Origin: Isochrysis galbana
Taxonomy: Eukaryota; Haptophyta; Isochrysidales; Isochrysidaceae
Direction: 5' to 3'
Assembly: GCA_018136815.1 (NCBI GenBank)
Contig: CM030940.1
Location: 1,382,613-1,446,612, forward strand
Length of the DNA: 64,000 nucleotides
Part shown: positions 10,499 to 19,303 of the stretch, piece by piece
Layout of the letters: each line of letters starts with the position of its first letter
Position numbering within the stretch: the stretch's first letter is position 1
Position numbers and translations under genes: made by a program
Notes under the pieces: model-generated
Told to the model about the DNA's origin: nothing
What the model saw: the letters and a program-made list of their open reading frames with translations, nothing else
Database searches by the model: none

Positions 10499-10887
10499 GA
10501 AGAGGGAAGCGCGGCGATCAGCTGATCAGGTGAAGCAAGCAAATAGCAAATAACTTATAAAAATACTAACTCTAACTAAACTTTCTACATGAATTTCTAA
10601 AAAGAAAATTTTGTGGTCCTCTTTCGTCTTTCGAGGGAACGCGGAACGCCCGGAACGCGACCTTGCGTCTTAATGCTTAATTGCGGTCATGTGTCATGTG
10701 TGTCATCGCTCGGCGTGTTGGTGCATGGCTAGTGGCAGTAGCAGTAGCGGCGCTAATATTCAGTTATTTTATTAATTTTTTGCACGTTGACATGACAGTC
10801 AGTATCAGTATGTATATGTACAACTTCTACGTGCTCCTACTACGTACAACGTACAACGACGTACCACAAGCCACAAGCCACAACCAA
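10499..10887. other. AT-rich spacer, no gene seen
   Basis: It follows the end of the split chromodomain frame. It is AT-richer than average and contains no recognisable protein or RNA gene. It ends at the outer boundary of the inverted duplication. Confidence 0.5.
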
Positions 10888-12783
10888 CAATTCACAATCA
10901 CAATGCGCAGTGCGTGCCCCTGCCCGCCCTTCGCCTTCCGCTGCCAGCTGTGCGTGCGACGGGTACCACAGGCGCACGGGCACCAGAGGTTCCGAGGCCT
11001 GTGCCACACGCCACAGCGTGCGCCCCCCAGCTCCCGTTCCCCATTCATCCGAACTCGCTCGCGCGCGCGCTCGGCACCACCGTATATGTACTGCTTTTCC
11101 GCGGCCCCACATATGTCAATGTGTGGGAGTGGCCGAGCGGTCCAAGGCGGTGGATTAAGGCTCCATTCTCGAAAGAGGCGCGGGTTCAAATCCCGTCTCC
11201 CACAGCCCTTTTTTTTCGTTTGCTTCGTCTTGGCTGCTGCGTCAGGGGCTCTGGCCACAGCTCTCTCTCTCGCTTCATGTTGGCTGCTGAGTCAGGGACC
11301 CAGTTCCGCGGCCACAGCTTTCTCTCCTGGCTCCACGGCGCGCGCGCGCGCGCTCAGGGGGCCGGCCGCCGGCCGCGGGCTACGCATAGCTGATAGTTGA
11401 AGTTGGCAGCCTGAAACGGTTTTTAAAGGTGGTAGTCCAATAGTCTGAAGAAATGACCCCCCCCCCCCAGATGATGAGAGGGGAAATCCGCAACGGGGCA
11501 TGCCTCACGCGAGCGATTGAGGCGGTCACAGACCCGTCTATCCTCTATGGTCTATGGAGGTTGGCCCCTGCACAAGCTGCAAGCTGCATTCCGCATTCCT
11601 GCGGACGGCAGAGAAGGAGAAGGTGGCGAGGAGGCTGGCCGATGGCTGAAGAAGGCCATGCAGTAGCTACCGCAGCAGCCGGCGAGGGGGATGCCTCACA
11701 GCTGATGTTGCGGAAAAGCTTGGGCTTGCCGCTTGCCGGTGTCGGTGACGATGTGTGGTAGTAAGGAGTGCTCTTGTTCTTAGAAAATATTCATTATAGG
11801 TCATTAGCATTAGCATTAGGTCATAGGTGAAGATAAATAAACCTTTTAATAGTCTCACCGCACACGCGGCCGTGGACCCTCTACTTTCTACTCACGTAGG
11901 AAACTTTCTACACCCCCACTTCCCCGGCCCTTCTCCCCCCGCCATAAGGCGACTCCCCCCGTGCACAACTAGGGGGATAGGGGTGAGGGGTGAAGGGCTT
12001 AGATATGGTCCGGTGGCCCGCGCCCCCCCCCGGTGATCATTCCCCCCCTTCCTCCTGTGTCTCTGAGTGGGCGGCGGTCTCAGCCCCGACTTATCCTGTA
12101 AACAGGTGCGGGACTTACCTATTTTTCGGTGAGCGGAGCTCTCGCTCCGCCCACCCCCTTCTCCGCGCTCTCTCTCCCCTCTCCTGCGGCACGCTGTCGG
12201 AGCGAAGCTCGTTTCCTCTTTGGAAACGAGTCGCGAAGGCGCACCGGCGGCTAGCGCGGCGCACGGTTCGTCCGGGGAGCCCGGAACGGGCTCATCGGGA
12301 GAACGGGGAGGGCAAATGACGGGCATATGTGGAATGGACGGGAGAGTGGCACGGAACGCGAATCGGAGGGACGGAGGATGTAAGAAAGGGCGCGGCGAGC
12401 AGATACCGCTTATTTGGGACTCGTAGGGACTCGTAGACTCGAAAGGCTGACTCGGAAGACTCGGGGCTTGGGGTACTCAAGGGGCTGCAGGTCACCAACA
12501 GGCGATACAGTGGGCAAAAAACCACACAAACCAACACTCTGCACTCAAACATTGACGGTAACAGGCCGGAAACATACGTTAAACGAACCCCCTCTGGTGA
12601 GCAGATTCAGGAGTGCCCACCAGAAAAAGAGGAGAGAGAGAGAGAGAGAGAGCGAGAGAACGAGGGCTCGGGTCAAAACACAACTCGGACTCCGGCTCGG
12701 ACTACAGAGTAAAATCCAGTGCCCTCGCGAGTCCTGCCTCGAGTCTCGCGAGGCAGCGCCGAAGGACGCTGAAGGACGCGCTG
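10888..12783 (+). repeat. Left arm of a 1.9-kb inverted duplication
   Basis: The arm reads as the reverse complement of 14237-16105 with only scattered substitutions and small indels. It contains a tRNA-Leu gene (11123-11204), a GC-alternation (11338-11355), a copy of repeat family C from about 11830, and a (GA)n run near 12632. The clearest difference between arms is a block of about 30 bp after CTATTTTTC near 12127, present here and absent from the other arm. The outer edge is near 10888. The inner edge lies at GGACGCGCTG, 12783. Confidence 0.9.
11123..11204 (+). tRNA. tRNA-Leu(AAG)
   Basis: 82 nt with a 7-bp acceptor stem (GTGGGAG with CTCCCAC) and discriminator A. The D-arm is GCCGAGCGGTCCAAGGC. 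The anticodon arm is GTGGA-TTAAGGC-TCCAT, giving anticodon AAG. The variable arm is long (TCTCGAAAGAG), as in class II leucine tRNAs. The T-arm holds box B GGTTCAAATCC. A run of eight T follows at once, which is a polymerase III terminator. CCA is not encoded and no intron is visible. An equivalent gene lies in the other inverted arm. Confidence 0.95.
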
Positions 12784-12792
12784 GGAAAGACA

Positions 12793-13470
12793 TAGGGTGG
12801 TCAAACAGGGGCTTTTTAACGACTAGTAAGGGTTGGGCTGCATTTTTTGACCGTGGCGCGATGCCCAATAAAAAACCTCCGGGGGGGGCTACCTGACGCT
12901 ACGAAAATCTTCGCCAAGAAATGGTGCGATTCGCCCCCCCCTCTCTCCCCCTCCGTCACGCGCGCTCACGCTCTACCCGTAAAGAATGGGCGGTCGCGCC
13001 CGCGGGGGGATCGGTTCCTCTATATCTAAGCTACATTCGGCATTTGATTCCCGCCCGATGCAGCGCCGTGTCGGGCTGCCGACAGTCCGACCACCCCCTG
13101 ACCCTCTGGCATCATTGCCCGCGCAGCCCACCCAGCACATCACAGCGCGCGCACGCGGCTACCCTGGCTACCAGAGGCCCCACCCCGACCATCCCGACCC
13201 GTCCCTCGCAGGATTCGCCCTCTCTCGAACTCGGCATCGAGAACTAGGATCAGCTCCTCTTTAAGCCCTTTCCGACTTTAGCGTCTTTCGTCAATATTTG
13301 CTTACGTTTTGTTGTGGGGGCCCAAGGGGGAGGTCTGGGTCCCAATGGGGCCCGGATATGTGCTAGTTGGGTGTTTTGGGAACTTTCTACCAAAAAAAAT
13401 CCTGAAATTTCCTTAACCGTGAGATGGTCATTTTTTCACCCCTAATAAAAAACCCTGTTTGACCGCCCTA
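12793..13470. mobile_element. 678-bp TIR element with 7-bp target duplication
   Basis: It starts TAGGGTGGTCAAACAGGG and ends, as reverse complement, TAGGGCGGTCAAACAGGG. It is flanked on both sides by AAAGACA (12786-12792 and 13471-13477). It belongs to the same family as the elements at 7524 and 8495. No coding capacity was recognised, so it is a non-autonomous, MITE-like DNA transposon sitting in the spacer of the inverted duplication right beside the left arm. Confidence 0.8.
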
Positions 13471-13476
13471 AAAGAC

Positions 13477-13830
13477 ACGTGAATGTGAGGGAAAGTTGGG
13501 TCAGTGCTGTGTTTTCACCCCCCCTCTGCAGTCCTCCCTCCCCTCTCTCCATTCCCTGATTTTCCCGGGCCAGGCCGGGAAAAATACGTGAATGTGAGGG
13601 ATGATTGGGTCAGTATTGTGATTCCCCCCCTCCGCGGTCCCCCCCCCTTCCGCAACTCTCCTCCCTCCCCTCTCTCCACTCCCTGATTTTCCCGGGCCAG
13701 GCCGGGAAAAATCCGTGAATGTGAGGGAGGATTGGGTCAGTGTTGCGACCTCCCCCTTCTCGGCAGTTTTTTTTCCCCATTCCGCTCCCCCCTCCCCCCC
13801 ACTTCCGCTCCCCCCTCCCCCCCCTCCGCT
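13477..13830. repeat. Three imperfect tandem units of about 110-127 bp
   Basis: Units starting at 13477, 13586 and 13713 each begin with CGTGAATGTGAGGG, continue TTGGGTCAGT, and go through C-rich DNA. The first two end in GATTTTCCCGGGCCAGGCCG. The third dissolves into C/T-rich sequence. The first unit starts inside the right target duplication of the preceding transposon. Confidence 0.8.
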
Positions 13831-14236
13831 CCTCCCCTTCCCCTTCGCTGTTTCCCCCCCCCTCCGCCGTTCCCTTCCCCCCCCTCCGCGCGGTTCCCTC
13901 CCCCCCTCCGCGCGCCGAGACGGCGGTCCTTTCCCCCCCTCCGCGCGCCGAGACGGCGGCCCTTCCCCCCTCCGCAGATTTCCTTCCCCTCCTCCCTCCT
14001 CCGCCGCTTCCCCCCCCCTCCGCGCGCCGAGACGGCGGCTCTCTTCCGCGTCCGCGCGTTGAGGCGCCGTCTTCTCTTCCCTCAACCCCCCCGCGCGAAA
14101 GTCCCCCAGCGCGTCCCTCAGCGTTCCCCAGCGTCCCTCAGCGTCTCCCAGCGTCTCTCAGCGCCCCCCCCTGTCCGTCAGCGATGTCCCGCAGCGCGTC
14201 CTACAGCGTCCTTCGGCGTCCTTCAGCGCTGTCCCG
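13780..14236. repeat. C/T-rich tract and short CAGCGTCC tandem repeats
   Basis: Polypyrimidine sequence with recurring CCTCCGCGCGCCGAGACGGC units up to about 14040. It is followed by many copies of a roughly 10-12 bp unit CAGCGTCCCT/CAGCGCGTCC between 14105 and 14236. The long open frames here are products of composition. Confidence 0.8.
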
Positions 14237-16105
14237 CAGCGCGTCCTTCAGCGTCCTTCGGCGCTGCCTCGCGAGACTCGAGGCAGGACTCGCGAGGGCA
14301 CTGGATTTTACTCTGTAGTCCGAGCCGGAGTCCGAATTGTGTTTTGACCCCCGAGCCCTCGTTCTCTCGCTCTCTCTCTCTCTCTCTCTCCTCTTTTTCT
14401 GGTGGGCACTCCTGAATCTGCTCACCAGAGGGGGTTCGTTTAACGTATGTTTCCGGCCTGTTACCGTCAATGTTTGAGTGCAGAGTGTTGGTTTGTGTGG
14501 TTTTTTGCCCACTGTATCGCCTGTTGGTGACCTGCAGCCCCTTGAGTACCCCAAGCCCCGAGTCTTCCGAGTCAGCCTTTCGAGTCTACGAGTCCCTACG
14601 AGTCCCAAATAAGCGGTATCTGCTCGCCGCGCCCTTTCTTACATCCTCCGTCCCTCCGATTCGCGTTCCGTGCCACTCTCCCGTCCATTCCACATATGCC
14701 CGTCATTTGCCCTCCCCGTTCTCCCGATGAGCCCGTTCCGGGCTCCCCGGACGAACCGTGCGCCGCGCTAGCCGCCGGTGCGCCTTCGCGACTCGTTTCC
14801 AAAGAGGAAACGAGCTTCGCTCCGACAGCGTGCCGCAGGAGAGGGGAGAGAGAGCGCGGAGAAGGGAAAAATAGGTAAGTCCCGCACCTGTTTACAGGAT
14901 AAGTCGGGGCTGAGACCGCCGCCCACTCAGAGACACAGGAGGAAGGGGGGGAATGATCACCGGGGGGGGGCGCGGGCCACCGGACCATATCTAAGCCCTT
15001 CACCCCTCACCCCTATCCCCCTAGTTGTGCACGGGGGGAGTCGCCTTATGGCGGGGGGAGAAGGGCCGGGGAAGTGGGGGTGTAGAAAGTTTCCTACGTG
15101 AGTAGAAAGTAGAGGGTCCACGGCCGCGTGTGCGGTGAGACTATTAAAAGGTTTATTTATCTTCACCTATGACCTAATGCTAATGCTAATGACCTATAAT
15201 GAATATTTTCTAAGAACAAGAGCACTCCTTACTACCACACATCGTCACCGACACCGGCAAGCGGCAAGCCCAAGCTTTTCCGCAACATCAGCTGTGAGGC
15301 ATCCCCCTCGCCGGCTGCTGCGGTAGCTACTGCATGACCTTCTTCAGCCATCGGCCAGCCTCCTCGCCACCTTCTCCTTCTCTGCCGTCCGCAGGAATGC
15401 GGAATGCAGCTTGCAGCTTGTGCAGGGGCCAACCTCCATAGACCATAGAGGATAGACGGGTCTGTGACCGCCTCAATCGCTCGCGTGAGGCATGCCCCGT
15501 TGCGGATTTCCCCTCTCATCATCTGGGGGGGGGGGGTCATTTCTTCAGACTATTGGACTACCACCTTTAAAAACCGTTTCAGGCTGCCAACTTCAACTAT
15601 CAGCTATGCGTAGCCCGCGGCCGGCGGCCGGCCCCCTGAGCGCGCGCGCGCGCGCCGTGGAGCCAGGAGAGAAAGCTGTGGCCGCGGAACTGGGTCCCTG
15701 ACTCAGCAGCCAACATGAAGCGAGAGAGAGAGCTGTGGCCAGAGCCCCTGACGCAGCAGCCAAGACGAAGCAAACGAAAAAAAAGAGCTGTGGGAGACGG
15801 GATTTGAACCCGCGCCTCTTTCGAGAATGGAGCCTTAATCCACCGCCTTGGACCGCTCGGCCACTCCCACGCATTGACATGTGTGGGGCCGCGGAAAAGC
15901 AGTACATATACGGTGGTGCCGAGCGCGCGCGCGAGCGAGTTCGGATGAATGGGGAACGGGAGCTGGGGGGCGCACGCTGTGGCGTGTGGCACAGGCCTCG
16001 GAACCTCTGGTGCCCGTGCGCCTGTGGTACCCGTCGCACGCACAGCTGGCAGCGGAAGGTGAAGGGCGGGCAGGGGCACGCACTGCGCATTGTGAATTGT
16101 AGTGA
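14237..16105 (-). repeat. Right arm of the 1.9-kb inverted duplication
   Basis: It mirrors 10888-12783. The spacer between arms is 1453 bp. The contents are in reversed order: the (CT)n run, repeat family C, and the second tRNA-Leu gene at 15789-15870. The arms can be followed base for base over almost their whole length, so the duplication is recent or kept uniform by conversion. Confidence 0.9.
15789..15870 (-). tRNA. tRNA-Leu(AAG), second copy
   Basis: This is the reverse-strand counterpart of the gene at 11123-11204 and is identical in every structural element: acceptor GTGGGAG/CTCCCAC, anticodon loop TTAAGGC, long variable arm and T-arm. It is followed on its own strand by a T run as terminator. 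The flank just upstream differs slightly (CAATGC against CAATGT), so the two copies are distinguishable. Confidence 0.95.
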
Positions 16106-17384
16106 ATTGTGATATAAGGAGGGAATCTTCGAAACCCCATAATTGGTTAAAGAAAGACCGGAGTTAACTAGCGCCACGGTATGATCCAACGGCGAGCATC
16201 TGAGGGGAGATCAGGGTCACACATGGGAGGGGTGTCTTGGCGGCGATGCGGCGATTGATCAATCCGATTGAACTCATTTATTTCGACATTCGACACTTCA
16301 ACTTCAACACATCCTTGGGCCTTACTTCCTTGCTTGGGCTTGGGATGTGGGATGGTGGCGATTCAACGCTTTTCCACCTTTCACCTTTCACCTTTGGGGT
16401 GTTGGCGATCGAACGCTTTCCCACCTTTGGGGTAGCGGTAAATCAACGCTCCACGCTTTCCTCCTTTGGGTTTGAGATCGAAGGTTGAAGATTGAGATTT
16501 AGCAGGTGACCCCTGCTCCTGCTCAACAGTCAGCAGGCCGCGGGCATCGGGTAGCGGGGTAAGGTCACAGGTTACCACGTCGAACGTTGAGAATTAGAAC
16601 TAGAATTAAGAATGGTAGGCTTGTGACTTGTAGATCGTCTTGTCAGCTAGCACTAGCACACCTAGCCACATACTCTTGCGCCAACCCCAACCGCGCACTC
16701 CCCCATCGCGAGGTGGGGGCTCTGTTTCTGTTGCCGATGAGGCACGGTCCCTCAGCACTAGCTAGGGTTATACTTATATACTACCGCATCCAGAAACCAG
16801 AAACTCTGACGGTGTGTGCATTCACGGTCACGGACTCTACAATATCATGTGGGCCCTAAAAACCATCTAGAGTCTATAGTCTATAGCTATAGAGGTCTTT
16901 TGCGGAGTTTTCGGAAGGTTGAAAGAACGGGCGAACGGGCTTGAAATAGTTCTTTGGAGGGCTCTTGCAACTGCTCCACAACAACCTACTTTTATAAGTG
17001 GGGGTCAATGGGGGCCTCGCGCCCCCCTCTCTCCATCGCGGACACCCCCCGGGGTGGGCCCGTACATTCAACCTCAGCCCCTGCCCTCTGGCAGGGGCTG
17101 GGCAATCATCATCCTGGCCCAGACCCTTCGTGGGCGCGGGCCGCGACTCGCACTCCCACGCCCATACTGGGCCTGCCCTCGAGCTGACTCCCCCCCCTCC
17201 CCTGGTCGCCAGGCATACAGAGGCCGCAGGGAGGCCCCAATGGCCAGCGTGGCAAGCGTGGGAGAGGCAGGGGGGGCCAGGGGCTGAGCCCCAGCCTCCA
17301 CTGCCCCCTGAGCTGCCCTTGCTGGCCCTCTGGGAGCCCCCAAAGGCCCTCTGAGAGCAGGCCGTTGTTGTATTCCTGCCCACT
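16106..17384. other. Intergenic with a copy of repeat family D
   Basis: 16106-16900 is moderately AT-rich with short CACCTTT repeats (about 16375-16400) and no gene. About 17000-17330 (GTGGGCGCGGG, CTCCCACGCCC, CCCTCGAGCT, GTGGGAGAGGCAGG) resembles 37360-37640, defining a dispersed repeat (family D). No coding feature is supported. Confidence 0.5.
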
Positions 17385-17790
17385 GCCCATCTGAAGACTG
17401 TAGGCATGAATATTCGCGTAAGGTACGCGCTCACAATTACAATTGAACAGTTCCCCGTGTTGCCACTAACGCACAAGGCACACAGATTCGGATTCCCCAT
17501 GGTCTCAAGTCCAGGTTTGCAGATTTTGGTCTCGAAATTTGCGATTCGAATTTTGTTTTTGCTATTACTATAATTGTTGGCTCGTTTAAGGTAATAAACC
17601 GGCATGACTTCGACTTCTCGTTCTGCAGTCGCTCTGCGAGACTCTCTCTCTCTCTCTCCGTCCGCATCTCCTCGGCCGACGACAGGAAGATTCGTCCAAA
17701 ACATTCTCCGGTCCCAAGATATCTCGTGGGGGGTCTCTCCGCGCTCCGCGAGGGAAAGGACGCGATCTCGCTCCGAGATTGGCCTCGCGC
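17385..17790 (+). repeat. Interspersed repeat family A, copy 2
   Basis: Near-identical to 7905-8350, with a much shorter (CT)n run. After GATCTCGCTCCGAGATTGGCC the sequence diverges from copy 1, which marks the approximate 3' limit of the family. Confidence 0.75.
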
Positions 17791-18689
17791 CCTCCCACGC
17801 TGCCCCGCCGTGCCCTCGGTCCCTCGCCCCCCCCCCCGCGGCAGGTTCTTTCCCTCGGCGTGCCGTCCGTCGCCTCCGGCCCTCTTCTCTTACCTTCTCT
17901 CGATGTCGGTGATTGAAGGAAACCCGATGCTGCTGCTCGGGAACGACTTCTTAGCTCTCTTCTCTTACCTTCTCTCGATGTCATCAAATGTTCCATGACC
18001 GTCTTTTATCTTCTCTCGTCTATCGGTCATATCTCCCCAACGAGATCTGCCCTCGTTGTGTCGGCCTCCCCTTTGTCGCATGTCTGCGCGTTGCTGAGTT
18101 GCCCTGGTGCCGACGCCTGGCCGTCCGTCCAGATGTGGTTAGTTTTCGCCCCGTTTGGGTTAGTTTGTGTGGCTCTGTGCCCTCGAGATTTTTGTAGCAA
18201 CTTCACCGTGTTCCCAAGCGAGTCCCCCCCGAGTTCCTGAGTCTATACCCCGAGTCAACGAGTCAATACAAGCCAAGCACGCGCCTGAGCCACCCCCAGC
18301 CGCCTGCCGCCTGCCACCACCTCCCACAAGCCTCCTTCCACACTTCCGCGCCCTCCGTGCGTCATGCATCGTGCGTCAATCACCATGCCCGTAGTCAACC
18401 CCGAGGAAAGCTCCATGAGCTCCCCGCAAGAACCGCATTCCGCGCTAGCTGCCGGCGCGCCCTCGCAGGCCATCTCCAAGAGTGAGATCAGCCTTGCTCT
18501 GACAGCCGTGGCGCGCCGCATGGCGACGCGCCGCAGGGAGAGGGGTGGAGGAGAATGGAGAGAGGGAGAGGGGGGGTTTTGCACCCCCCCCGATGGAGTG
18601 CGGTAAGAAACGGGCCCCGTTTGTGTTAGCAAACGGGCGAAGGGGGGCGGCTGGCGACAGGAGGAAGAGAGGAAGGGAGTGGCTCAAGA
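17791..18689. other. Intergenic repeat-like sequence, no firm gene
   Basis: A short duplication of CTCTTCTCTTACCTTCTCTCGATGTC occurs at about 17881 and 17957. From about 18370, GCTAGCTGCCGGCGCGCCCTCGC and following bases resemble part of the inverted-arm sequence near 14770. A stem of AACGGGC with GCCCGTTT lies near 18610-18645 and also at 57720. No protein family was recognised. Confidence 0.45.
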
Positions 18690-19050
18690 CGTCCTTGTGG
18701 CAGGTATCGGGGGGCGCAGTCATTTATTTCTTCGAGGACTGCTCGCGGCGCGAGCTGTAAAGGCCGTTCTGCTTCTCGACGAGAGGTCCCTCCCCCTCCC
18801 CCCCCGGTGTTTTTCCCCGGAGAGTCGGCCGGCGTCGACCGGTCCGCCTCAATGGGTTTTCCCTCATTGTAACTTGTGGGGAGTTATAATGGGAGCCGGG
18901 GGTTTGCGAGGGGGGAGATTTGAAGGGATGCATATGTGTATGTGTCTGTGCCACCACTTCAAGGCGTGCGGGCAGGTGCGCTGAGGGGTGTCGTGATAGT
19001 ACCGGGCTAGTGGGAGTAGTGGTACTAACGCTCAGTTGTTTTATTATTGC
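18690..19050 (+). mobile_element. Retroposon family B, longer copy
   Basis: It contains the body from GGCGCAGTCATTTATTTCTTC to GTGGTACTAACGCTCAGTTG and a TTTTATTATT tail. It matches 33750-34135 and 57800-58165. The tail of TTA/ATT units corresponds to the 3' end of the truncated copy at 10245-10445. A target duplication was not identified for this copy. Confidence 0.65.
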
Positions 19051-19139
19051 AACTGCTCCACAAAAATAGGAGTGGAGTATAAGTAATGAACACACAGCCG
19101 ATGAGAGAGAGCCGCCGGCAACCCCCGCCTTCCGCTCTG

Positions 19140-19300
19140 CTCCGCTTCCCCGCCTCCCCCCCCCCCCCCCCCCCACCCCTCTTCCCCCTTCCCCCTCCCC
19201 CCTCCCCCGGCCCCAACTTCCTCCCACCCCTCCCCCTTCCAACCCCTCCTCCCAACCCCCCCCCCCCCCCCCCCAGCCCTCCTCCCCTCTTCCTTTCCCG
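19140..19300 (+). promoter_or_regulatory. Polypyrimidine tract immediately upstream of the EHD gene
   Basis: About 160 bp of almost pure C with T, ending a few bases before the ATG at 19304. Similar tracts precede several other genes here. It may be part of the 5' UTR or promoter. Confidence 0.5.
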
Positions 19301-19303
19301 CAT

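Noticed and set aside
13501-14415. Long Arg/Glu-rich and Pro-rich frames on both strands
   Set aside because: Low-complexity translation of a polypyrimidine tract; open simultaneously in several frames.
10681-16189. Many open frames of 60-240 codons repeated in both inverted arms
   Set aside because: They follow from the DNA duplication and GC-rich composition, overlap the tRNA genes and each other on both strands, and match no family.
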